Shown: piece after piece, positions 43,272 to 51,096 of the stretch | How the letters are laid out: every line of letters begins with the position of its first letter | Position numbering within the stretch: position 1 is the first letter of the stretch | Source: Aromatoleum diolicum | GTDB lineage: Bacteria > Pseudomonadota > Gammaproteobacteria > Burkholderiales > Rhodocyclaceae | Assembly: GCF_012910955.1 (NCBI RefSeq) | Contig: NZ_WTVQ01000024.1 | Location: 1 to 64,000, forward strand | Direction: 5' to 3' | DNA: 64,000 nt | Made by a program: the position numbers and the translations under genes | The notes under the pieces: generated by a model | The model's input: the letters and a program-made list of their open reading frames with translations, nothing else | Told to the model about the DNA's origin: nothing | Database searches by the model: none

Positions 43272-45078
43272 GCACCCAGATCATGACTCCGTAATACGTG
43301 GCGTGATTCGACGAATGCTCGCGCCAAAGGCGTCGCAGATAGTCGGGACGCACGATGCCCCGTTCCCCGAGGCTCGCAAGCGCCTGACTTGCCTGCGTTT
43401 GCAGCGCCGTGTTGGTGCCGAGCCAGAGGCCAAAGGGCAGGCCGAAACCGTGCTTCGACTTTGCGATTGTTTCTGCAGGAAGAAGATCCCTCAGTGCATG
43501 CTTGAAGAACACCCGCAAGGCATTGCCCCGCACCTTCTGTGCGACGCGCAGCGTTCCCGAGAAAGTCACGAGATCCTCGTCGAGGAATGGGTAGCGCACA
43601 TCGACGCCAGCCAGTTCGCACATCCGGCCGACCTTGCGCAGATCGCTGTCGGCAAGTGTGATCTTGTGGTCAAGATGCATCATCCGGTCGACCGGCTCCT
43701 GCGACGCCGCTCGCAAATACGCTTCGCGCATCAGGGCGAGCGGTCGTTCGGTATCGACCGCGGAGAGGAACTCGCGTTCGAAAATCTCCGGCAGCGGATC
43801 CCGGTACAGGAAATTGTATGTTTCGAGGCGATCAGGCAAAGGGATCCTGGCCTGTCGCACATAGCTCTGTGCCTTGCGCAGCGGCATGACGGACGCGGCG
43901 TAGGGAAAATTGAGTACGACCGGTTCAATAATCTTGCGCAGCACCGGCGCGAGCCCGTAGTAGCGTTCGAACACGCCCTGCTTGGCGTAGCGTACATTGC
44001 CACCAAAGAATTCGTCGCCTCCATCGCCCGCGAGCATCACGGCAATGCCACGCTCCTGTGCGAGCCGGGCGCAAAAATAGGTCGGTACCGCCGATGCGTT
44101 ACCGAATGGTTCGTCGTACGCGGTTGCGATCATTGGCGCAGCCTCGGCGACATGCTCCGGCGTCACGTAGAACTCGTTTGCTTCGGCGCCAAAATGGCGC
44201 GCAGTGATGCGTGCGAACTCAAGTTCGTCGAAGCCGTCGGCATCGAAGCCGATCGAAAACGTGCGGGGGGGGCGGCCGCTGACTTCCCCGAGCAGGCCGG
44301 TCACCGTGGAACTGTCCGTTCCTCCCGACAGAAAGGCGCCGCTTGGCTGCGCATCGACCTGTCGCCGCACGGCCTGCCGCAGCAATTCCCTGAAGCGTTC
44401 TTCCTGCGAGTGGTTATCTGCATCGATAGCCGGATCGAAGCGCAGCGCCCAGTAGTGGCTTCGAGCAGAATCGTGGGCGGTTGCGACCAGCTGTTGCGCC
44501 GGAAGCAGCTTTTCGACGCCGGCGAACACCGTATCCGGGCTCGGTACCATGTGACAGTAAAGGTATTCATAAAGCGCCTGGCGGCTTGTCGACGCATCAA
44601 CATCGGGGTGGCGTGCGACCGCACGTGCGCTGGTCGAGAAAACCAGCAACGCCCCGACTTTTGCGAAACACATGCGCTCGATGCCGGTGCGGTCCACCGC
44701 CAACAACGCCCGTCCGTTCGCAAAGTCGATCAATACCAGCGCGAAGTTTCCCTGCAGGTCTTCCAGCATCCGATCCCCGGCTTCCCGATACCGCGCGATC
44801 GCCGCCGCAGCCTGACCTTCCTGGCGCGCAATCTCCGCCGTTGCCGGATGGCTCCAGCGCGGTCGACCGAGCACGGCTGCGGCGCAGCGGGCGTGCGTGT
44901 CGTGGGCCAGCGAGCTTGCAGTCGGACCCGCCGCGATACGGCTCGCACCAGGCAGATCCAGGAGATGGGCCGGTTCGGTGATGCCCTCGGCAGCGAGCAT
45001 CATGTCCAGTGCGCCGGGGGACATGTCGTGGGCGCTGCCGAGGTTTACCCATCCGCACAGGATTCGGTGTGTATTCAT
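43219..45078 (-). CDS. Asparagine synthetase-like protein with displaced N-terminal Cys
   Basis: 619 residues. The synthetase half is intact: PP-loop FLSGGTDSSTVTGLL, IGFDADGFDELEFA, LAGDGGDEFFGGN. The glutaminase half is present but begins MNTHRILCGWVNLG, so the Cys that should be residue 2 is residue 8. Ntn amidotransferases need that Cys at the very N-terminus. It is therefore ammonia-dependent, or a 7-residue leader is removed, or it is inactive as a glutaminase. An aminotransfer onto a sugar acid of the polymer is the likely role. The gene runs against the EPS operon. Confidence 0.85.
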   Translation of the reverse strand: MNTHRILCGWVNLGSAHDMSPGALDMMLAAEGITEPAHLLDLPGASRIAAGPTASSLAHDTHARCAAAVLGRPRWSHPATAEIARQEGQAAAAIARYREAGDRMLEDLQGNFALVLIDFANGRALLAVDRTGIERMCFAKVGALLVFSTSARAVARHPDVDASTSRQALYEYLYCHMVPSPDTVFAGVEKLLPAQQLVATAHDSARSHYWALRFDPAIDADNHSQEERFRELLRQAVRRQVDAQPSGAFLSGGTDSSTVTGLLGEVSGRPPRTFSIGFDADGFDELEFARITARHFGAEANEFYVTPEHVAEAAPMIATAYDEPFGNASAVPTYFCARLAQERGIAVMLAGDGGDEFFGGNVRYAKQGVFERYYGLAPVLRKIIEPVVLNFPYAASVMPLRKAQSYVRQARIPLPDRLETYNFLYRDPLPEIFEREFLSAVDTERPLALMREAYLRAASQEPVDRMMHLDHKITLADSDLRKVGRMCELAGVDVRYPFLDEDLVTFSGTLRVAQKVRGNALRVFFKHALRDLLPAETIAKSKHGFGLPFGLWLGTNTALQTQASQALASLGERGIVRPDYLRRLWREHSSNHATYYGVMIWVLTQLELWLQQNDRAGRR

Positions 45079-45179
45079 TGCTTCGCATCCCTTGAGTCGA
45101 TCGGCGTTCGGACAATCTTAGCTTATGAGACACGATTGCAGCGTGGCGCGGGACACGCTATGGCGTACGGGTGGTCTCT

Positions 45180-46481
45180 ATGTTCCGACGTGTGCTTGCG
45201 GACCACTTCCTGCGGTCTGAAACCGAGGTGTCGCACGTGACGTTCGTCGTGCTCCTGCTGATGCTGTGGCTGGTTCTCGCTGTTGCGCTGCTTGTCGCGA
45301 GGCACGGTCGTTTGTTGCACGAATTGTGGCGCGAGCCGATGATCGAGCGTCCCGTCCTGATCGTCGAGAGCGACGACTGGGGGCCCGGCCCCGCAGAGGA
45401 TGCGCGAATTCTGCGGGAGATCACCGGCATCCTCGCGCGCATACGCGACCGTGACGGACATCCTGCGGTAATGACGCTCGGGGTCGTGCTCGGCATTCCG
45501 GACGCGGCGGCGATCCTGGCGTCGGGCGGGGCGGAGTACACGCGGCGCACGCTTGCCGAAACCGAGTTCACTCCTGTCGTCGATGCCATCCGTGGCGGCT
45601 GCGTCGCCGGGGTGTTCGCGCTACAGCGGCACGGCCTGGAGCATTTCTGGCCACAAGTGTTGATCGCGCGTCTGCGCGAAGACGATGCGCTACGTGCCTG
45701 GCTCGGTGACCCGCTGATGCGCAGCGAAACGCTGCCTGCGGAGATACAGAGCCGGTGGGTCGATGCAGCGCGCTTGCCGAGTCGTGCACTGCCTTCTGAC
45801 GATATTGAACGCGCCGTGCGCGAGGAGACCGAGCTATTCCGGCGGATCTTCGGCGAGGCGCCCGAGGTTGCCGTGCCGAACACCTTCGTTTGGGACGAGA
45901 CCGTCGAACGGGCGTGGGCGGCGAGCGGCGTGCGCTGTGTCGTCACGCCCGGTTGTCGCTTCGAGCAGCGGCGCGAGGGCGGGGGGCTGGCCGCCGCGAC
46001 ACGACGCATCCGTAACGGGCAACGCGGCGCGGGGGGCATGACATACGTCGTGCGGAACGACTATTTCGAACCAATTCGTGGTCACCGTGCCGAGCGAGTG
46101 TGGCAGGCTGTCGCGAGGCGCTCGGCTCAGGCGCGGCCGACGCTACTGGAGACGCATCGTGAAAGTTTCATCGACGGGCCCGATCGTGTGCGCATGGCGC
46201 TCGAGGAGCTCGAAAGCGCACTGAGGGGAGCGCAGTCGCGCCATCCTGATCTGTGCTTCATGTCGACAGCGGAGCTTGCCCGCCATCTTGCGGATCCGGC
46301 CTCGCGTTTGCTTGCGCGGCGCCTGCCCGTCCGCATCCGGGTGTGGCTTTGCCGGCTGCGCGCAGAGCTTGCGAGCGCCCGTCTGCTGAAGGCGACCGGA
46401 CTGATGTTGCCACTGCGTGCCACAGAGTGGGGCCTGGGCATCCTTACGCGGCAGAGAGTTGTTAGACTTGATCAAACCTGA
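45180..46481 (+). CDS. Membrane-anchored, atypical polysaccharide deacetylase-like protein
   Basis: 433 residues from the ATG at 45180. One N-terminal helix (VTFVVLLLMLWLVLAVALLVA) anchors the rest. PVLIVESDDWGPGPAEDARIL has the Asp-Asp start of a NodB-like barrel, and FALQRHGLEHFWPQVLI holds a His-rich stretch like a metal site. The C-terminal half contains PNTFVWDETVERAWAASGVRCVVTPG. The classical SH-x-x-x-H motif is absent, so activity is uncertain. It is separated by 92 bp from the divergent gene and followed by a glycosyltransferase. Confidence 0.65.
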   Translation: MFRRVLADHFLRSETEVSHVTFVVLLLMLWLVLAVALLVARHGRLLHELWREPMIERPVLIVESDDWGPGPAEDARILREITGILARIRDRDGHPAVMTLGVVLGIPDAAAILASGGAEYTRRTLAETEFTPVVDAIRGGCVAGVFALQRHGLEHFWPQVLIARLREDDALRAWLGDPLMRSETLPAEIQSRWVDAARLPSRALPSDDIERAVREETELFRRIFGEAPEVAVPNTFVWDETVERAWAASGVRCVVTPGCRFEQRREGGGLAAATRRIRNGQRGAGGMTYVVRNDYFEPIRGHRAERVWQAVARRSAQARPTLLETHRESFIDGPDRVRMALEELESALRGAQSRHPDLCFMSTAELARHLADPASRLLARRLPVRIRVWLCRLRAELASARLLKATGLMLPLRATEWGLGILTRQRVVRLDQT

Positions 46482-46497
46482 GCGAATGGATCCGCCG

Positions 46498-47649
46498 ATG
46501 AGCCAGCGCTACCTCGTGATCACCGAGCTGTTCCTTCCGACGAAGGGCGGCACCGCCGTGTGGTTCGATGAAGTCTACCGACGACTCGGAGGCAAGGAGA
46601 TCCACATCGTCACCGCGGCGGTGCCGGGGGCGGCCGAGTACGATGCCACGCACCCGAATTCGGTTCATCGCCTGGACTTGCGACGCGTAGCCTGGTTGCG
46701 GCCGGAATCGCTCGGAATGTACGTCAAGTTGTTCATCAAGTCGCTGGTGCTGGCGCTGCGTTATCGCTTCGATGCGATTCACGCCGGACGCGCATTGCCG
46801 GAGGGGCTGGTGGGCTGGATGGTGGCGCGCATCACCGGTCGCACATTCGCCATCTATGCGCACGGCGAGGAGTTGACCGGTTGGGGGCACGGGAAAAAAT
46901 ACCGGGCGATGTGTTTCGCGTTGCGCCATGCCGACCGCGTCATCGCCAACAGTGATTTTACGCGTGACGCGCTGACCAGCATGGGAGTCGATGCGGCGCG
47001 GATTTCGGTCATTCACCCCGGCGTCGACGTTCGGCGCTTCCGCCCTGGTCTTCCGGCGCAGGACTTGCGCGATCAATTGGGGCTCGGGCCGGGCGCGAAG
47101 CTGCTGTTATCGGTCGGGCGGCTGCAGCGTCGCAAGGGTTTCGATACGGTGATCCGCTGTTTGCCGGAGCTCGTTGCGGCCGGTCTCGACGTGCATTACG
47201 CGATCATCGGCATTGGTGAGGACGGTGACTACCTGGCGGACCTCGCCAGGCAGTTCGGGGTTGAGGGTCGCGTGCATCGTCTCGGCCATGTGCCGATCGA
47301 GGATCTGCCGCGTTGGTACAACGCGTGCGATCTGTTCGTCCTCGCCAATCGCGATATCGCGGGCGATACCGAGGGCTTCGGCATCGTCTTCATCGAAGCG
47401 GCCGCTTGCGGCAAGATGGCTATCGCTGGCCAAGCCGGTGGTACCGGTTCCGCCGTGCTGGAGGGTATTACGGGTTTGCGCATCGATGGCGAGTCGCAGG
47501 CGGCGCTGACCGCGGCACTTTCCGAGATCCTGCACGATGAAGGCCGGCGCGAAGCCTTCGGAACAGCGGGACTTGCTCGAGCCCGCGACTTGTTGAGCTG
47601 GGACGCCGTCGCGGCGCGTACGCTGGCACTAGGGCAGAACGAAAGCTGA
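46498..47649 (+). CDS. Glycosyltransferase family 4
   Basis: 383 residues from the ATG at 46498; an ATG at 46486 is possible. It starts YLVITELFLPTKGGTAVWFDEVYRRL. GT-B features are AIYAHGEELTGWGHGKKYRAM, ISVIHPGVDVRRFRPG, LSVGRLQRRKGFDTVIR and the donor site DTEGFGIVFIEAAACGKMAIAG. It is similar in layout to PimB-type mannosyltransferases. The preceding deacetylase-like gene ends 16 nt upstream. Confidence 0.92.
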   Translation: MSQRYLVITELFLPTKGGTAVWFDEVYRRLGGKEIHIVTAAVPGAAEYDATHPNSVHRLDLRRVAWLRPESLGMYVKLFIKSLVLALRYRFDAIHAGRALPEGLVGWMVARITGRTFAIYAHGEELTGWGHGKKYRAMCFALRHADRVIANSDFTRDALTSMGVDAARISVIHPGVDVRRFRPGLPAQDLRDQLGLGPGAKLLLSVGRLQRRKGFDTVIRCLPELVAAGLDVHYAIIGIGEDGDYLADLARQFGVEGRVHRLGHVPIEDLPRWYNACDLFVLANRDIAGDTEGFGIVFIEAAACGKMAIAGQAGGTGSAVLEGITGLRIDGESQAALTAALSEILHDEGRREAFGTAGLARARDLLSWDAVAARTLALGQNES

Positions 47650-47660
47650 GGAGAGTTGCA

Positions 47661-48494
47661 ATGAAACGCTTGTTGATCGCGGGCCTCGTCATCTGCCCCA
47701 TTTTTGCGTGGGCTTTAGAGCAATTCGCACCCACGCCGGCTGAAGTCAGAATGCTGCCGCCTTTCTGTGCGGACCGACTTGAAAAGGGGTCGGGTGGGAA
47801 AAACGTCGCCTCGGCGGCGCAACTCGGTAAGGGCAACTATCTGCACATTCATCATTACTGCTTCGCGGTGAATTTCGTCAATCGGGCCCGACAGGCACGC
47901 GACCCGAAGGATCGGTCGTACAACCTGGGGCTCGCAAAAAACAATTACAAATACGTTATCAAGGGAACCGAACCCCGGTTCTGGATGCGTCCGCAGATAT
48001 ACGTCGAACTCGGCAAGGTCCATCTCCAGTTGAAGGAGGCGGGCGAGGCGAGCCGCCTTTTCAATGACGCGATTGCCTTCAATCCCGAGTACGAACCGGC
48101 GTATCTCGCCCTGATCGACATGCATAAGGAAAGCGGGCTCGGCAAGGAGGCGCTCGATGTCGCAACGGCCGGCTTGGGGTACGTTCCAGGTTCGCAGTCG
48201 CTGAAGAAGGCGTATCTCGCATTGGGCGGCAAGGAGCCGTTTCCCGAACCGGCAAGGAAAGCGGAGTCGCTCCCGTCCGACACCTTGCCTCCAGCCCCCG
48301 CGCCGCAGGATGCGGGAACCCCCGGTGGCACGGCGCTTGTCCCGACCGCCGAAGGCACATCGGCCACGTCCACCATCGCGGAACCGGGTGGATCACCGAT
48401 CCCGGAGACCGGCTGTCGTTTTTGTCCGCCCGAAGACATTCAGCGCAAGTGGCGCGAGTCGTTCAACGGCGCGAAGGATCAGCCGGCGAAATAG
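47661..48494 (+). CDS. Secreted TPR-like protein of unknown function
   Basis: 277 residues with GAGGAG before the ATG. The signal peptide is MKRLLIAGLVICPIFAWA. The mature part has helical repeats of TPR type (WMRPQIYVELGKVHLQLKEAGEASRLFNDAIAFN; EYEPAYLALIDMHKESGLGKEALDVATAGL). A Pro/Ala/Thr-rich low-complexity tail follows, with TGCRFCPPED near the end. Four cysteines, two of them in C-x2-C, could form disulfides. It is probably periplasmic and may scaffold a polysaccharide assembly complex. Confidence 0.7.
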   Translation: MKRLLIAGLVICPIFAWALEQFAPTPAEVRMLPPFCADRLEKGSGGKNVASAAQLGKGNYLHIHHYCFAVNFVNRARQARDPKDRSYNLGLAKNNYKYVIKGTEPRFWMRPQIYVELGKVHLQLKEAGEASRLFNDAIAFNPEYEPAYLALIDMHKESGLGKEALDVATAGLGYVPGSQSLKKAYLALGGKEPFPEPARKAESLPSDTLPPAPAPQDAGTPGGTALVPTAEGTSATSTIAEPGGSPIPETGCRFCPPEDIQRKWRESFNGAKDQPAK

Positions 48495-48589
48495 TTGGGG
48501 TGTGGTGGCTGGCCGCCGGCCGCGAGGTTCGACGTTTTCGCCACCGGGCGCCGACAGAGTTCCGCATGGTACAGATCCGGAGAGCATGG

Positions 48590-49825
48590 ATGCCCCGAAC
48601 GGCGCTAACGTGGTTGAACCGAATATCGCTGGCCGCGCTCGTGCTGCACGTGCCGCCTGCGGTCGCCGATTGGCGGCAGGAGCGTTGGGTTGTCGAGGAT
48701 TTCACAAAGGTGCTCGGTGAAGGGCCGGATGGCGGGCCGGTTGCGCAGGCGGGTGGTGATGTCCACTCAATGTGCGCAGACCAGATGGGCAGATTGTTTC
48801 TCTCCAGCGGTCAGTTCATCGACGTCGTCACTGCCGAGGGGATGCGCAGCCGCGTCGCCGGAACCGGGCAGCCCGGGTACCGCGACGGCCCGGCTCACGA
48901 GGCGCAGTTTCGTCTCGGCTTCAAGTCCTACTATGGCGCGCACAATCTTGCCTGCGGTCCGAATGGTGTGTTTGTTTCGGACGGTGGCAATCGGCGTATC
49001 CGGAGGCTCCACAAGCGCGATGGCAAATGGCAGGTCGATACCTGGGCCGGCGGAGGAAAACGCCGGATGAAGCCCGGGGATACTGCGGCGCCGCAGGAGG
49101 TGATGTTTCGCGGCACTATTTCCGTCGCGGTCACCACGTCCGGACAGGTAACCGTCGCCGACGATGGAGGCTACTTCAGGGTCAGCCCGGACGGCCGAAC
49201 TATCCGCTATGTGGGGCCCTGGCCCGCCACCATGGCACCCAAAACGAATGTCGCGCCCAAGCTGAATGTCATGATGGGCGATGCCGATTCGCGCGGTTCC
49301 GTGTATTTCGTTTCCCGTACCCCCCACTTTGTCGTACGCATCGATCCTGACGACGCGGCTGTGCATCTGGCGGGACGTTTCGTCGAAACGCGGACTCGCC
49401 TGTCAATCGGCGACGGTCCGCCGCGTGAGGCATTCTTCGATACGCCGAGTAGTCTTGCCGTGCAGCCTGACGGTTCCGCTGTCTATGTGTGTGGCGGCGA
49501 CGAATACGACATCCGGCGTGTGCCTGCCGACGGTACGGGGACAACCGCGACCCTGATGAACAACGGTCGCTGGGGTATTGCCTCGGTGCATCCGAATCGC
49601 AGTCGTGGTCCGGCAGTCGTGAAAGCCGGCGCGGGTGGTCGTCTGCGACCGGAAGGCGAACTCACGGGCCTGATGGTGAGTCATCTCATCGGGCGCGATG
49701 CCGAAGGCAACCTGTATGGATCGATCAATTTCTGGACTGGGATGACGCAGTTCGTCGAAGGCCATGGTTTGCTCGGCACGCGCATCTTTCGGCTGCGGCG
49801 CGAACCCGCGCGGGGATCGCCGTGA
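48590..49825 (+). CDS. Secreted NHL-type beta-propeller protein
   Basis: 411 residues from the ATG at 48590, chosen for GGAGAG upstream and the signal peptide it creates (NRISLAALVLHVPPAVA). Repeats follow the NHL pattern: VFVSDGGNRRIRRLHKRDG, GQVTVADDGGYFRVSPDG, SVYFVSRTPHFVVRIDPDD, SAVYVCGGDEYDIRRVPADG and NLYGSINFWTGM. A six-bladed propeller is expected in the periplasm or outside. The function is unknown; glycan or protein binding is typical of the fold. The stop overlaps the next start. Confidence 0.7.
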   Translation: MPRTALTWLNRISLAALVLHVPPAVADWRQERWVVEDFTKVLGEGPDGGPVAQAGGDVHSMCADQMGRLFLSSGQFIDVVTAEGMRSRVAGTGQPGYRDGPAHEAQFRLGFKSYYGAHNLACGPNGVFVSDGGNRRIRRLHKRDGKWQVDTWAGGGKRRMKPGDTAAPQEVMFRGTISVAVTTSGQVTVADDGGYFRVSPDGRTIRYVGPWPATMAPKTNVAPKLNVMMGDADSRGSVYFVSRTPHFVVRIDPDDAAVHLAGRFVETRTRLSIGDGPPREAFFDTPSSLAVQPDGSAVYVCGGDEYDIRRVPADGTGTTATLMNNGRWGIASVHPNRSRGPAVVKAGAGGRLRPEGELTGLMVSHLIGRDAEGNLYGSINFWTGMTQFVEGHGLLGTRIFRLRREPARGSP

Positions 49826-51096
49826 CTGCCCGGAGCTGCTCCTGGGCGGTGGCCACCTTGCTCGCTTGTGCCCCCGCCGCGCAGGGCGCGGCGACCCCGG
49901 AATTCCGTGTGTTGCCGGTCCCCGACGCAAGACCTGCGGTGAGTCCGGAACTCGTGTCCGACGGCAGTGGAAACTTCCTGCTCGTCTGGCAGCAGGGGAA
50001 AAATTACTACGAGCAGCAGGAGTCGGACATCTTTGCGCTGCGACTCGATGGCCTCGGGCGCCCTTTGGGGCAGCCGATTCCGGTGTGCGTGGCAAAGGGT
50101 AGCCAGGAACGCCCGAAGGTGGTGTTCGCGAACGGCGTCTTTATCGTTGCGTGGCACGACTTGCGCAATGGTCGCGACTGGGACGTCTATGCCGCGCGTG
50201 TCGGTATCGACGGAACCGTGCGCGATGAGGGCGGATTTCTCGTCGCAGGTGGCGGGGCGAATCAGGCGAGTCCCGCAATCGCCACCGCCCCGGCCGGTGC
50301 GCTCGTAGTCTGGCAACATTATGCGGGTCGCTACTACGAGGTCCACGGTGCGTTCGTCGGCGCGTCAGGCAAGGCCGGGACGCCGCTTGCGCTGGCATTC
50401 CGCGGCGAAACCTTGCACGGCGGCGATCTGTCGATCGCCAGCTTCGGTAATCGCTGGGTGATGTCGTGGAAGGACGAACGCAAGTGGAGCCTCGGTGAAT
50501 CGGGCGGCACCATCACCCTTTACTTTGCCAGTCTTCGGCTGAACGGGCCTGACCTTGAAGTACTGGACATCGAGCGTGCACCCTCCGCTGCGTTGGGTAG
50601 GGAAGGGGGGCGATTCGCAAGCGATCTGGCGGGGAGCGCCCTGTATACCGGGTGGGGCGATATCGGTCGGGGCCGACTAATATCGGTCGGGGCGGTTTTT
50701 GGCGCAAAGACGGCCTCCGCCCTCGCGAATCCGAATACTGAACCGGAAGTGCGCGCGTCCAGCTGGAATCCTCGCCAGGTCATGACCCTGTTCTCGACGC
50801 GTATCCAGATCGACGGGCCGGTTGTTGCGGCATTCGGCGACGGTGCGTTTCTCGTGGCTGCCCGCGAGACGGGGGCCGCCAAGCCGCCCTACCGCGGCCG
50901 CATCCTGGGCTCGCGTCTGTCGCCGGCGGGGGGGCGTCTCGATGATCCCGAGAAGCTGTTGCTGCTGCACGAGACTGACTTGCCGGTCGCGAATCCGGCG
51001 CTGGCTGCCGGGCAGGAGGGGTTTGTGCTCGTGTTCGAGCAGGATGGTGGACCCGCAAATCATAGGCTGGTTGCGAAAAGTGTGAGGTTGCGATGA
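49822..51096 (+). CDS. Secreted repeat protein, probable beta-propeller
   Basis: 424 residues, GTG start overlapping the previous stop (GTGA). The signal peptide ends APAAQGA. Repeats of the form P-x-V...F-x-V-x-W...D-x-(Y/F)-A-x-R-(V/L)-x-x-x-G are visible four or more times (FLLVWQQGKNYYEQQESDIF, FIVAWHDLRNGRDWDVYAAR, ALVVWQHYAGRYYEVHGAF, FLVAARETGAAKPPYRGR). It is a likely partner of the upstream propeller and the downstream lyase-like protein, with which it is translationally coupled. No catalytic motif is seen. Confidence 0.65.
   Translation: MTARSCSWAVATLLACAPAAQGAATPEFRVLPVPDARPAVSPELVSDGSGNFLLVWQQGKNYYEQQESDIFALRLDGLGRPLGQPIPVCVAKGSQERPKVVFANGVFIVAWHDLRNGRDWDVYAARVGIDGTVRDEGGFLVAGGGANQASPAIATAPAGALVVWQHYAGRYYEVHGAFVGASGKAGTPLALAFRGETLHGGDLSIASFGNRWVMSWKDERKWSLGESGGTITLYFASLRLNGPDLEVLDIERAPSAALGREGGRFASDLAGSALYTGWGDIGRGRLISVGAVFGAKTASALANPNTEPEVRASSWNPRQVMTLFSTRIQIDGPVVAAFGDGAFLVAARETGAAKPPYRGRILGSRLSPAGGRLDDPEKLLLLHETDLPVANPALAAGQEGFVLVFEQDGGPANHRLVAKSVRLR

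Noticed and set aside
43195-45240. Plus-strand open frame of 681 codons opposite the asparagine-synthetase-like gene
   Set aside because: The minus-strand gene has PP-loop and amidotransferase motifs. The plus-strand frame is a composition shadow.
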